A DNA stretch of 64,000 nucleotides from Chitinophaga sp. XS-30 (GTDB lineage Bacteria > Bacteroidota > Bacteroidia > Chitinophagales > Chitinophagaceae), in contig NZ_CP043006.1 of the NCBI RefSeq assembly GCF_008086345.1, positions 4,214,032 through 4,278,031 on the forward strand, in the 5' to 3' direction. Position 1 is the stretch's first letter, and the number at the start of each line of letters is the position of its first letter. The notes beneath the pieces are model-generated. The model saw nothing but the letters and a program-made list of their open reading frames with translations, was not told where the DNA came from and did no database searches. Shown here piece after piece: positions 28,791 through 38,166 of the stretch. The position numbers and the translations under genes are program-made.

Positions 28791-31700
28791 TCAGAATTTG
28801 ATATCCAGCCCGAATGCAAACGTGGCTGCATTGGGATAGTTACGGCCTGCAATGGCGTTATAGTTGGAAAACCCGAGCTTGTCGTCATACTGCGTGAACT
28901 CCGGATCAACACCCAGTTCCCGGAAACGGCGGGGGGTGAAGGTCAGCAGGTTCTGGCTGGTGAAATACAGCCTGGCGCCCTGCAGGTTCACTGCGCTGGT
29001 AACGGATCTGGGCAATGAATATCCAAGTTGGAGATTCTTCAGCCGCAGATACTTCGTATCAAACATCCAGTAATCTGAATAAGCAAAGTTGTTGGCGTTT
29101 GCGGTACCGATGGTCAGGCGCGGATAGGTGGCATCGGGATTGGTCGGCGTCCAGCGATCGATATGTTGTACGAAAGCATGGTCTTCATTATTATGAAATG
29201 CTTCCACAATATCCCCGCGAAGGAACTGGGAGCGTTTGCCTACGCCCTGCCAGAACATGGTGAAATCGAAATTCTTCCAGGTGGCGTTGTAAGTAAATCC
29301 GAATGTATAACGGGGGAATGGATTGCCGAACACAAAACGGTCATCCGCATCGATCACCCCATCTTCATTCCTGTCGATATAACGAATATCTCCGGGCTGT
29401 ACCTGCTGGTTGTTCGCGAAAGGCACTTTCGGCGCATTCTTGATATCGTCCAGGTTCTGATAAAGCCCGTTGGATTTGTATCCGAAGTAGGATGCAATAG
29501 GGAAGCCTTCGCGGATGATATAAGAATAGTCGGAACCACGGATGGACTCCTGGCCGAACCGGATCACCCGGTTGAGGTTATCGGAAAGATTGGCGCCGAT
29601 GCTGTGGTTAACAGCACCGGTCTTTGTACGCCATGATACCGCCAGTTCCCAGCCCTGATTTTCCACTTCGCCCACATTCTGCAGGCTGGAACCGATGCCG
29701 GCAGTGCCCGGCACCACCTGGAAGAGGTAAATGCCGGTGGTGCGTTTGTTGAAGTAGTCGAAAGACACCTGCAGCCTGTTGTTCAGGAAATCCGCATCCA
29801 CCCCGTAGTTGCTCATCGTGGAAATTTCCCATTCCAGCTGTTCGTTGAAAGCTGTGAAGTCTGCACCGGGATTGGCGGTGTTGTTGAACGGATATTTGTT
29901 GGGGTTCAGGGTCACCCTGGCGAGGTAGTTGAAACCGCCGATGTTGGAGTTGCCCACCTGACCCCAGGAATAGCGAAATTTCACATTGCCGAAGCGGTCC
30001 CGGAAGCCCTGCAGAAAATCTTCATCCGTTACGCGCCAGCCGAGTGAAAAGGCCGGGAAGAACTGCCAGCGATGGCCGGGGGCCAGCTTGGAAGACCCGT
30101 CGTAACGCCAGGTGAATTCCGCCAGATATTTGTCGTTATACACATAGTTCACCCTGCCGAAAAGGGAATTCAGTGCATAGAGATTGGGATTTCTGATATC
30201 GTTGTATTCTCCGATGGTGGCATAATCCAGCGTACCATCCGGCCGGGGGATATATCCGCCGCCAATGCTCCAGTCGGGATCCAGGTTGGTAACGCCATGC
30301 CGCCTGGCCATCAGGCCATAGTTCTCATTCATGGCATCGCTCCTGGCCCCAACCTGACCTTTTACATAATGCCTGCCGAAAGTGTTTTCATACTCGGCTG
30401 TGGCAAAAACGTTGGTGGTCAGGTCTTTGTATTCGGAGATGGTTTGCGAGTTGTAAATGGGTGGATTGGCCGTGGTATAATACGGCGCATAAGTGTATTT
30501 ATTTGTACGGTTGTTATCGTTCGTGATCGAGTAAGTGCCGGAGGCATTGAGGTTGATGGTAAAATGCTCCAGCGGGGTGATGGCAATGTTGAGCCCGCCC
30601 AGCAGGTTATCCCTTTCACGGCGGTTGTAGCCGCCATATTCCAGCTGTGCGATCACATTATTGCTGTTCAGCGCCGGTACTACATAGTTGCCGAGCGAAT
30701 CCTTCACCGGGTAGATCCGCGGTGTACGCATGGCATCTCGCATCAGCAGACCGATATCCGCCTGCTGGCGGTTGAAATAGGATTTTGTGTAGGCCATATT
30801 CACATCCACACGTACAAATTTGCTGACCTCTACGGACATGTTCGCGCGGGCGTTGTAGCGTTTGTAGTTGAAGTCCGCATTGGAAAGGTAGCTGTTCTCC
30901 AGCATGTTCCCCTGGTTCACATATCCCAGGGAGAGCAGGTAGCTGCTGCTTTTCCCGCCGCCGGTGAGGTTGATGTTGTGGTTCTGCTGCGGCGTGAATT
31001 TGCGCAGCATTTCTCTCAGATATGCCGGCTCGGAGCCCCGTTGCTGCCAGTGGGCGATCTCCTGCGGGGAGAACTGGGGCGTTTTGCCGGAGTTCACCAG
31101 CGCTTCGTTCTTCAGCGTCATATATTCCCATCCTTCTACCTGCCGGGGTAAGGAAGTGGGCATTTGCCAGCCATAGAGACCGTTGTATTGCACAGCTGGC
31201 TTTTCATCTTTTTTACCTTTTTTGGTAGTGATATAGATGACGCCATTAGCCGCCTGAGAGCCGTAGATAGCGGAGGACGCTGCATCTTTGAGCACAGAGA
31301 TGCTTTCTACATCGTAGGGATTGAGGTTTTGCAGGCCTTCGTTGCTGGCCTGCACGCCATCGATGATGATAAGCGGGCCATTGCCGGTGAGACTGCCCAC
31401 TCCGCGGATGTTCAGCGTGAGCGCGGCGCCTGGTTCGGCCGTAGCCTGCTGCAGGGTGAGGTTGGGGGCGGTGCCTTGCAATGCCTGGAACATATTGGCC
31501 ACCGGGCGGCCTTCAATATCTTTGGTGGAGATGGTACTGATCGCCGCGGTCACATGACCTTTTCGCTGGGAGCCGTAAGCGGTGATCACCACTTCGCTCA
31601 GTTCTTTGGAATCCGTACTGAGCAGAATGGTGAGGGTAGTGCGGCCATTGATAGGTACGGTGGCCGGTTGAAAGCCCACGGATGTGCAAATGAGCGTATC

Positions 31701-32282
31701 ATTTGCCCGGTCCGCCGGGATGCGCAGGGTAAAATGCCCTGTTTCGGTGGTGACAGTGCCGATATTGGAGGCACTTTGCAGGCGAACGTTTACTCCGGGA
31801 ATGCCCTCACCGTTATCACTCACTACCCGACCGTTAATGGTCACGTTCTCCTGCTGTGAATAAACGGCGGCGAACACGTTTCCCTGTTTCAGGATGATCT
31901 TGTTGTTGATCAGTTCAAAGCGGATATCCAGTGGGGACAGGATCATCTCCAGTATCTCTTCCAGTTTCTTTTCCCTGACGTTCAGGGAAACTTTCCGGGA
32001 TGCGCTGATCTCATCATTCGAATATACAAACACATACTGTGTCTGCTGCTCGATCTTTTCCAGCACATCCACCAGCTTTTCATTTTTAACCAGCAGGCTG
32101 ATGCGGTTCTCAAGCGGTTTCCTGGTATCCTTTGCCTGTTGTTCCGGCTCCGGGCGCTGTATGTTGGAGGCATAGGCCTTTTGCGCTTTAAGATCCAGCA
32201 TGCACAGAAAGGTCATGCAAAGGATCATTGGAAGGGACAACGAACGGAAAGGCCCCATCAATTGCAATGGTCTTTCTTTCAT
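28791..32282 (-). CDS. SusC/RagA family TonB-dependent receptor with STN domain
   Basis: 1163 residues. A signal region is followed by an STN domain (about 60-125: KNEKLVDVLEKIEQQTQYVF), a carboxypeptidase-like beta domain (about 145-230: VTINGRVVSDNGEGIPGVNV), a TonB plug (GSQRKGHVTAAISTISTKDI; SVLKDAASSAIYGSQAANGV is the SusC signature), and a long 22-strand barrel. The STN domain marks it as a transducer able to contact the FecR protein encoded next door. It imports the glycan released at the surface, with SusD as lid. The gap to FecR is 60 bases. Confidence 0.97.
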   Translation of the reverse strand: MKERPLQLMGPFRSLSLPMILCMTFLCMLDLKAQKAYASNIQRPEPEQQAKDTRKPLENRISLLVKNEKLVDVLEKIEQQTQYVFVYSNDEISASRKVSLNVREKKLEEILEMILSPLDIRFELINNKIILKQGNVFAAVYSQQENVTINGRVVSDNGEGIPGVNVRLQSASNIGTVTTETGHFTLRIPADRANDTLICTSVGFQPATVPINGRTTLTILLSTDSKELSEVVITAYGSQRKGHVTAAISTISTKDIEGRPVANMFQALQGTAPNLTLQQATAEPGAALTLNIRGVGSLTGNGPLIIIDGVQASNEGLQNLNPYDVESISVLKDAASSAIYGSQAANGVIYITTKKGKKDEKPAVQYNGLYGWQMPTSLPRQVEGWEYMTLKNEALVNSGKTPQFSPQEIAHWQQRGSEPAYLREMLRKFTPQQNHNINLTGGGKSSSYLLSLGYVNQGNMLENSYLSNADFNYKRYNARANMSVEVSKFVRVDVNMAYTKSYFNRQQADIGLLMRDAMRTPRIYPVKDSLGNYVVPALNSNNVIAQLEYGGYNRRERDNLLGGLNIAITPLEHFTINLNASGTYSITNDNNRTNKYTYAPYYTTANPPIYNSQTISEYKDLTTNVFATAEYENTFGRHYVKGQVGARSDAMNENYGLMARRHGVTNLDPDWSIGGGYIPRPDGTLDYATIGEYNDIRNPNLYALNSLFGRVNYVYNDKYLAEFTWRYDGSSKLAPGHRWQFFPAFSLGWRVTDEDFLQGFRDRFGNVKFRYSWGQVGNSNIGGFNYLARVTLNPNKYPFNNTANPGADFTAFNEQLEWEISTMSNYGVDADFLNNRLQVSFDYFNKRTTGIYLFQVVPGTAGIGSSLQNVGEVENQGWELAVSWRTKTGAVNHSIGANLSDNLNRVIRFGQESIRGSDYSYIIREGFPIASYFGYKSNGLYQNLDDIKNAPKVPFANNQQVQPGDIRYIDRNEDGVIDADDRFVFGNPFPRYTFGFTYNATWKNFDFTMFWQGVGKRSQFLRGDIVEAFHNNEDHAFVQHIDRWTPTNPDATYPRLTIGTANANNFAYSDYWMFDTKYLRLKNLQLGYSLPRSVTSAVNLQGARLYFTSQNLLTFTPRRFRELGVDPEFTQYDDKLGFSNYNAIAGRNYPNAATFAFGLDIKF

Positions 32283-32342
32283 AACGTTGTGAAAATTGGT
32301 TGTTAAATACTGATTGCTACTTTTGATATACTATAGTCGTGA

Positions 32343-33368
32343 TTACTCGCTGATCAGCAGAAGACTGTCCGTGATCGTGTATTTGAACGATTTTGATTTT
32401 GCCAGGTAGTACATGATCTCCTGAAGGTTATTATTCTGAAATGCGCCGGTCATCCGGTATTGACGTGGTTTATCCGAGTTGAAGGTTACTTTTTTGCCGA
32501 AGGTCCTTTCCAGTTCGCGGCAGATATCTTCCAGGGAAACATCCCTGAACACCAGCCGTCCTTCCGTCCAGGCTTTGTCATCTGCTCCCGAGGTCGCTTC
32601 TTTCACAATGTTATCGACCGTGTGACGGAACGTTACTTTTTCATCAGGCGTGATATAAAAGGTATCAGGCAAGTGGTCCGCATCCCCGTATTTGGGAATA
32701 AAGGCCACTTTACCGGTGGTCACGGAGGTTTGCACCGGCTCATCGTCATACGCACGAACATTGAAGGAAGTACCGAGCACTTTTACCATACCTTTCGCCA
32801 GATGCACGATGAACGGCCGGTCTGCACTTCCGGCCACGTTAAAAAAAGCTTCCCCGCTGAGGTACACTTCCCGGCTGGCTTTGCCGAAGACTTCGGGATA
32901 GGTGAGTTTGCTGTCCGCGTTCAGCCATATTTTGCTGCCATCCGCCAATTCAATGACGGCGCGGGTAGCCTTTCCATTCTCCCTTTTGAGCCATAGCGCA
33001 GTGTCTGAAGCCGCTGAAGCCGTTTGCCCCGTACCGGCGTGCCTGCCCGGCCAGAATACGGTCAATGCCACCGCTATTCCCGCGAGCGCAGCAGCTGCGG
33101 CTGTCCATTTCCACCACCGGTTACGCTGGTTCAGCGGCGCCTCCTCCGGGCGCCGGAGCTTCTGCAGTGTACGTTGCAGCGCCAGCTCCGTGTCTGCCGG
33201 CGTATGCTGGGCAGATTCCCGGAAATACTGCTGCATGAGCAGGTACCGGCTTTGCAGGACCTCATGTTGCTGCAACAGCTCATCCAGCTGCTGCAGTTCG
33301 GCAGCGCTGGCCTCACCCGCCAGTTTCCGGGCGGCTAAAGTGATGAATAGTTCTTCGTTGGACATCAT
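32343..33368 (-). CDS. FecR family anti-sigma factor
   Basis: 341 residues. The cytosolic N-terminus (LFITLAARKLAGEASAAELQQLDELLQ) is the sigma-binding part. A single membrane helix is near 90-108 (WWKWTAAAAALAGIAVALTVF), and a periplasmic FecR domain (AVIELADGSKIWLNADSKLT, VYLSGEAFFNVAGSADRPFI) is followed by a C-terminal DUF4974-type domain that would meet the STN domain of SusC. It lies between the sigma factor and SusC genes, and should release the sigma factor when SusC is loaded. Confidence 0.95.
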   Translation of the reverse strand: MMSNEELFITLAARKLAGEASAAELQQLDELLQQHEVLQSRYLLMQQYFRESAQHTPADTELALQRTLQKLRRPEEAPLNQRNRWWKWTAAAAALAGIAVALTVFWPGRHAGTGQTASAASDTALWLKRENGKATRAVIELADGSKIWLNADSKLTYPEVFGKASREVYLSGEAFFNVAGSADRPFIVHLAKGMVKVLGTSFNVRAYDDEPVQTSVTTGKVAFIPKYGDADHLPDTFYITPDEKVTFRHTVDNIVKEATSGADDKAWTEGRLVFRDVSLEDICRELERTFGKKVTFNSDKPRQYRMTGAFQNNNLQEIMYYLAKSKSFKYTITDSLLLISE

Positions 33369-33507
33369 AACAAGCCGTTGTAACAGGAAGGACAGGCAAA
33401 AAGGAAAAAATACTTACAAGCGCGAAAAAAAAGTTCAGGAAGAAAGTGAAAGACCGGGAGGTTCATCCCCGCAGGGTATTCATTAAAAGGAGCAATGGAT
33501 AGTGCTT

Positions 33508-34134
33508 TCAGTAGAAGAAAGGCAGCAGGGAGAGCAATATCAGGAATGGCGGCTCCATCTTCCCGGGCCGGGCTTTTTTGGGCCGGTAATGACCGATCGC
33601 CTCATTCAGCCGCCGGATGGCGCGGAACAGCTGGGTCTCTACCGTACGGGGAGAAATATTGAGGATAGCGGCTACATCCCGGTATTTAAAACCCTCCTCC
33701 CGGATAAGCCGGAATACTTTCCGGCATTGGTCCGGCAGACGGTTCACTTCGATATCCAGCTTCAGGAGCATTTCCTTCCATTCCATCTCCTTTTCCGGAT
33801 CCAGGGAAGTGCTCAGCTCGGCAAGCCCGTTATCGATCGGGGTGATGCGTAAGGTGGAATATTGTTCAAGGTAATTGAGCGAATGATTTTTGACGGCTAC
33901 AAAGAGATAAACCTCCAGATTCTCCACCTGCATCAATTCAGCACGGCGATTCCATATCTTCACAAATACATCGGATACGATCTCTTCGGCGGCTTCCGGG
34001 GATTGCACATACTGAATGCAAAAACGGAGCAGGCGGTCATACAAAAGCCGGAACAGGTCGGCAAACGCCTGCTCATTTTCGTAACGTGCAATTTGCAGTT
34101 GCAACTCCTTTATGTGCGAATTATTCTCTATCAT
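33508..34134 (-). CDS. RNA polymerase ECF sigma-70 factor (Bacteroidota FecI-like)
   Basis: 208 residues with sigma region 2 (FADLFRLLYDRLLRFCIQYV, AEEIVSDVFVKIWNRRAELM) and region 4 (LPDQCRKVFRLIREEGFKYR, DVAAILNISPRTVETQLFRA). It controls the downstream FecR-SusC-SusD-SusE-GH76 set, which runs in the same direction. FecR follows after 139 bases. A TAnnTTTG box at 34193-34200 lies 58 bases before the start. The basic tail ends in a hydrophobic stretch (FLILLSLLPFFY), an odd feature for a cytosolic factor. Confidence 0.95.
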   Translation of the reverse strand: MIENNSHIKELQLQIARYENEQAFADLFRLLYDRLLRFCIQYVQSPEAAEEIVSDVFVKIWNRRAELMQVENLEVYLFVAVKNHSLNYLEQYSTLRITPIDNGLAELSTSLDPEKEMEWKEMLLKLDIEVNRLPDQCRKVFRLIREEGFKYRDVAAILNISPRTVETQLFRAIRRLNEAIGHYRPKKARPGKMEPPFLILLSLLPFFY

Positions 34135-34192
34135 TTCCCATAACCCCGTTGCCGGCAGATGAACTGCCTCGTTATCAGGACAGGTAATCCGG

Positions 34193-34200
34193 CAAAATTA
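34193..34200 (-). promoter_or_regulatory. Candidate -7 promoter element of the ECF sigma gene
   Basis: Read on the minus strand, TAATTTTG matches TAnnTTTG. It lies 58 bases upstream of the sigma-factor start in the GH18-sigma gap. No convincing TTTG at -33 was found, so it is a weak call. Confidence 0.35.
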
Positions 34201-34266
34201 CCTACAAAAGGTAAAAAAAAATCCTGATACGGGCGGAAAGGGAGCTTTTCCGGCCCCGGAAACCGT

Positions 34267-35244
34267 CTACTCCCCTATTACAGCGTTAATTGCCCCAAGC
34301 AGAGAGTTGTCATCCCGGCTGTCTTGTTTCAGTTCCCATATCATCACGCCGCCGGCTTTTTTGCCCAGCGCCAGTTTAACCTTTTGCCGGATCGTAGCGG
34401 GACCGTTATAATAGATCCTGCCACCGCCGGGCACGGCAATCTCGTCCCCATTTTCAGCACCCGGGAATTGGGTGATCAGGTCTTTGTAGTGAATGCTTGC
34501 CGGTGCGTTGGTCCCGAATCCGTATCCGTAGAACGGCAGCCCGATGAACAGTTTTTCGGCTGACAGCCCGCGGGTGATGTGGAAGTAACGGAAGTCCGTT
34601 TCCGCCATTTCAAAGGGCGAATGCGGTCCCGGGTTGGCAGGGTTCCAGGGGCCGGTTTTGTCGTACGACATGATATTGATGAAATCGTACAATGCGAGTG
34701 TGGCGTCCGGTATCTTGTGCGCGTTCCAGGAAGCCAGGGCTGCCGTCATGAGCTTTCCCTTTGCCTTCAAAGCGGCGCCCAGGGCGTTTACAAAACCCGC
34801 GTAGTGTTCATTGATCAGGTCATTCTCCAAGTCCACGTCCACCCCATCGAAGTTGTGTTTATCCATGAGGGCGGTGATGCCCGATATCAGCATTCCGCTG
34901 TTTGCCGGCGTGATCATCGCAGCCAGATGCGCAGGCGGCTCTCCGCCGCCGATGGAAATGAATACCCGTACCTGCCGTTCATGCGCTTTTTTCACGAGCT
35001 GATGTACATTGTCATTGACGAAGAATTGTCCCGATGCATCCGGGTTCATAAAAGCAAGGTTGAGGTCAGTGATCTTTGACAGATCGATGGATTCCGCATC
35101 CGCCACCCAGTTATTATGGCTCATGAGATAGCCGAGGACGCGGAGTTTGGCAGGTCTGTCCGGCGATGGGGATGATCTTTTGCTGCAGGCGAGGGAAATG
35201 GCGGAGAAAAGGGCACAGTAAAGCAGCAATGAAAACTTGTTCAT
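34267..35244 (-). CDS. Glycoside hydrolase family 18 lipoprotein (endo-beta-N-acetylglucosaminidase/chitinase-like)
   Basis: 325 residues; the start at 35244 gives a lipoprotein signal (SLAC, Cys20). GH18 motifs are FISIGGG (about 95-101, SxGG) and NFDGVDVDLEND, with catalytic Glu140 in the DxxDxDxE motif. A MSYDKTG block follows, as in GH18 active sites. Single-domain lipoproteins of this size in Sus-type loci often release N-glycans between the two core GlcNAc residues. Chitin hydrolysis is the alternative. It heads the sigma/FecR/Sus/GH76 locus, which makes a mannose-rich glycan more likely. Confidence 0.9.
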   Translation of the reverse strand: MNKFSLLLYCALFSAISLACSKRSSPSPDRPAKLRVLGYLMSHNNWVADAESIDLSKITDLNLAFMNPDASGQFFVNDNVHQLVKKAHERQVRVFISIGGGEPPAHLAAMITPANSGMLISGITALMDKHNFDGVDVDLENDLINEHYAGFVNALGAALKAKGKLMTAALASWNAHKIPDATLALYDFINIMSYDKTGPWNPANPGPHSPFEMAETDFRYFHITRGLSAEKLFIGLPFYGYGFGTNAPASIHYKDLITQFPGAENGDEIAVPGGGRIYYNGPATIRQKVKLALGKKAGGVMIWELKQDSRDDNSLLGAINAVIGE

Positions 35245-35656
35245 AGTGTTGATTTGGAATGTTGATGTGAATAAGCTGAGCGGAAGAAACGAACAGGGTA
35301 TCTCCCATCTCTCCATACAGCTACTGCGGGGTACACAATAACGCCTGCCCCGGGAGATCACGGGCGGAAATCGGGTAGCGCAGAAAAGTATGGATTTTGA
35401 TTAATGAGAGCGAAACGAAGGTATGAATAGATTCGGGGATAAACAACAAATTGTAAATCCTGGAAAAAAATATTTTATATTGGATAATTATTAATGTTAT
35501 CCTGTTTTACCCATGAAAAAAAGTTTCTCTACTTGTTATCCCTCCCTTGGTATTCCAAAATTTTACTGCCCTGCAGAACCTTTTCCGCAACTTGCTACCA
35601 ACAACATCAATTAATCTCTTCTACTAAATAATCCAGAGAGTAACAATCCTTGATAT
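35245..35656. other. 412-base gap between divergent GH18 and S74-like genes
   Basis: The middle (about 35390-35500) is very AT-rich and must contain the promoters for both directions, but no clean TAnnTTTG with TTTG at -33 was found. A 33-codon frame (35513-35614) starts MKKSFST but has no recognisable content or start signal. No RNA gene or repeat was seen. Confidence 0.4.
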
Positions 35657-36592
35657 ATGCAACACAGAATCTATCTTTTGACCCTCACGCTATTGCTGAC
35701 CGGCAAATGGTGTTTGTTTGGCCAATCTTACATCAACAACCAGCTTGACCCGGTTCAGTCCGATGCGAACTTTTCGATCTCGGGAGACGGCCGGGCCTCA
35801 AGGTTTCTTACCGCGGCTGGCACACATGAGTTGGGGACTCCGCATATTGGTCTAAATATGGGCAGTTTCTCTACCGGATCACGGCGTTGGAATATAGGGC
35901 TATTGGGAACAGAGAATGGTAACAATAGCGGTTCAAATTTCGCGATATGGGGATATGGCGATGCGGGCGCTAATGCATTCCTGCACACGTCGCTGACGAT
36001 ACAAAGGGCAACGGGATATATCGGTATCGGCGCAATCACACCCGCTGCGAGACTGCATATAGTCAATGGCCAACAACAGATACTGCTGGCGACAGGAACT
36101 AGTACTTCCGGTTACAACCTGAATATAGGTGTAAATGACGACGGTGTCAATCTGTCCAATAACTCTTCCGTTAGAGGGTTCAATTTCAAAAATTTCACCG
36201 GCACGCTGATGACCATCCTGGCAAACGGGAAAGTCGGTATCGGCACCACTAATCCAGGCCAGCACAGGTTAGCCGTAGAAGGCTCCATCGGCGCAAGGAA
36301 GGTAAAAGTGACACAGGGCACCTGGGCGGACCATGTATTTGCCCCTGACTACAATCTTCCCTCCCTTCAGGAGGTTGAAAAATACATCCTGGAACACCGG
36401 CATCTGCAGCATATACCCAGTGAGCAGGAAGTAAAAGAAAATGGACTAGACCTCGGTGAGATGAACAGCAAACTGCTGCAGAAAATAGAGGAACTCACCC
36501 TCTACCTGATAGCGCAGCAAAAAATTAACGATCAACAGTCTAAACGGATCGAAAAGCTGGAACAGCTTATTACAGAAAAAAATAACCACTAA
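35657..36592 (+). CDS. Exported surface protein with S74-like (tail-fibre type) C-terminus, copy 1
   Basis: 311 residues with a signal peptide (TLTLLLTGKWCLFGQ). The central part is beta-rich and Gly/Asn-rich with IGIGAITPAARLHIVNG and KVGIGTTNPGQHRLAVEG repeats typical of trimeric fibre shafts. The C-terminus (about 215-311) is the Bacteroidota S74-like module: ARKVKVTQGTWADHVFAPDY, LPSLQEVEKYILEHRHLQHI, then a coiled coil of about 50 residues. No secretion-sorting signal was identified. Its paralogue follows 12 bases downstream; both probably form surface appendages or adhesins. Confidence 0.8.
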   Translation: MQHRIYLLTLTLLLTGKWCLFGQSYINNQLDPVQSDANFSISGDGRASRFLTAAGTHELGTPHIGLNMGSFSTGSRRWNIGLLGTENGNNSGSNFAIWGYGDAGANAFLHTSLTIQRATGYIGIGAITPAARLHIVNGQQQILLATGTSTSGYNLNIGVNDDGVNLSNNSSVRGFNFKNFTGTLMTILANGKVGIGTTNPGQHRLAVEGSIGARKVKVTQGTWADHVFAPDYNLPSLQEVEKYILEHRHLQHIPSEQEVKENGLDLGEMNSKLLQKIEELTLYLIAQQKINDQQSKRIEKLEQLITEKNNH

Positions 36593-36604
36593 CTTTTATT
36601 ACTG

Positions 36605-37534
36605 ATGAAACATTTACTTTCTTCCATTTTATGGTTTATTACAACTATGCCGGTATTTGCCGCAGAAGTAACCGGATCATTTGTTGTGAATGGCGACACG
36701 GATAAATTCTACCCGGTAACATTCCTTGATGCAGGTTTTACGGCAAACGCCGCAACGGAACTGGAAATAGGCAGATCAAGCGTACACATGGATAATTCCT
36801 GGCACGGCGCGCTCATTGCAAAATTCAGGTTCCATACTTACAACTGGGGAAATGCAGTCAACTTTATTGATGCCGATCTCCGCCAGAATAACGTGCCCAA
36901 TGCCACCAACAAGATATTCATTGCCGGATGGAAAGATGCGACATTATCAAACAGCACAGCGCGCATCATCATCTGGCTCAGAGGTGGACAGACTACTTAT
37001 CATTATAAAGCCAACTATACCGTCACTCCCGTTGTGTACGATGGTGTGCAGAACCCGCTCCCCTTCCAGGAGCCAAACGGCCCTGCCATCACGTTTAAAA
37101 CGGCCGCAGACACGAGTGTAAACACTACCGGCCTGAACTATAATCATACCATATACGCCAATGGCGTCGGACTCAACTATTTTGCCGGGAATATCGGCAT
37201 CGGCACAAAAAACACCGGTACGCACAAGCTGGCTGTTGAAGGTACCATTGGCGCCAGAAAAGTAAAAGTGCAACAGGGCACCTGGGCTGATTTTGTATTC
37301 TCACCTGAACATGCATTACCATCGTTGTACGAGGTCGAAAAACATATCAACGCACACCGGCATTTGCAGGGAATACCTTCGGAAGCGGAAGTGAAACGTG
37401 AAGGCATTGATCTCGGCGAAATGGACAAACTATTACTGCAAAAGATAGAGGAACTGACCTTGTATATGATCGAATTAAAAAAAGAGAACGATCTTTTGAA
37501 AAGGAGGCTGGACAGCCTTTCGCTTGCAAAATAA
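36605..37534 (+). CDS. Exported surface protein with S74-like C-terminus, copy 2
   Basis: 309 residues with signal peptide (MKHLLSSILWFITTMPVFAA). The first 190 residues differ from copy 1 and resemble a beta-sandwich shaft head (GSFVVNGDTDKFYPVTFLDA). From about residue 195 the two copies match closely: NIGIGTKNTGTHKLAVEG, IGARKVKVQQGTWADFVFSP, LPSLYEVEKHINAHRHLQGI and a final coiled coil. This pattern suggests variable receptor-binding parts on a shared base. It is co-transcribed with copy 1 (12-base gap). Confidence 0.8.
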   Translation: MKHLLSSILWFITTMPVFAAEVTGSFVVNGDTDKFYPVTFLDAGFTANAATELEIGRSSVHMDNSWHGALIAKFRFHTYNWGNAVNFIDADLRQNNVPNATNKIFIAGWKDATLSNSTARIIIWLRGGQTTYHYKANYTVTPVVYDGVQNPLPFQEPNGPAITFKTAADTSVNTTGLNYNHTIYANGVGLNYFAGNIGIGTKNTGTHKLAVEGTIGARKVKVQQGTWADFVFSPEHALPSLYEVEKHINAHRHLQGIPSEAEVKREGIDLGEMDKLLLQKIEELTLYMIELKKENDLLKRRLDSLSLAK

Positions 37535-37607
37535 AGCCTGCTGTATGTAAGCGGTCCATTGCCTTTTCAATTTACAAATTTGTTTGTGTGTATTGGTGAA
37601 AAAAAAA

Positions 37608-37638
37608 TTTGCAACAGTTTGGGATGAATATACTTTCG
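37608..37638 (+). promoter_or_regulatory. Probable promoter of the DUF6934 gene
   Basis: TTTG at 37608-37611, 19 bases, then TACTTTCG at 37631-37638, close to the -33/-7 pattern of Bacteroidota. It lies 42 bases before the ATG at 37681. Confidence 0.45.
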
Positions 37639-37680
37639 ATGTAAATTGCAACTCATTGTTTGTTGATTCAACTCAATCAT

Positions 37681-38133
37681 ATGCATCTTGACAAATATGA
37701 TTATATAGCCGACCATACCTGTGGAAGCTTCACTTTTGAAAGCAACGGCCCACGCGGATCCATCAAAAAGATTGTCAACTATCAGGAAGCGTTTTCGTTT
37801 CCGGATGGCAAACCGGTGATCAATCTGGGATTCGGCAACTGGTATGAAGCAGAAGGCAAAGTAGATGATTATGCTATATCCAATAACCGGGACAGGGATA
37901 AGATCCTGGCAACAGTTGCATCTACCATTATTGCATACACAGATGTACACGGGAAAGTACCGGTGTATGCGCAGGGAAATACACCGGCAAAAACAAGGCT
38001 CTATCAAATGGGGATCAATGCAAATTTGCGGGAGATAGAAAATTTGTTCCGGATATTCGGGCTTAAGGAAGGACGCTGGATGAAATTTGAATCCGGAATT
38101 AATTACGATGCATTTTTAGTTGTCAGAAAATAG
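37681..38133 (+). CDS. DUF6934 family protein
   Basis: 150 residues, cytosolic, no signal or membrane segment. The pattern matches a small family common in Bacteroidota: FESNGPRGSIKKIVNYQ, then VINLGFGNWYEAEGKVDD, NNRDRDKILATVASTIIAYT and YAQGNTPAKTRLYQMGINAN. The function is unknown. ATG 37681 is preferred over TTG 37660. A tiny basic protein is encoded 33 bases downstream behind a strong Shine-Dalgarno sequence; families of this kind are often toxin-antitoxin-like pairs, but there is no direct evidence here. Confidence 0.75.
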   Translation: MHLDKYDYIADHTCGSFTFESNGPRGSIKKIVNYQEAFSFPDGKPVINLGFGNWYEAEGKVDDYAISNNRDRDKILATVASTIIAYTDVHGKVPVYAQGNTPAKTRLYQMGINANLREIENLFRIFGLKEGRWMKFESGINYDAFLVVRK

Positions 38134-38166
38134 TTTTAGTTTTGAAAAAATAAAAAGGAGGTCTTT

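Noticed and set aside
35513-35614. 33-codon frame starting MKKSFST in the GH18/S74 gap
   Set aside because: Short, no ribosome site, no signal peptide or known motif; the AT-rich gap easily gives such frames by chance.
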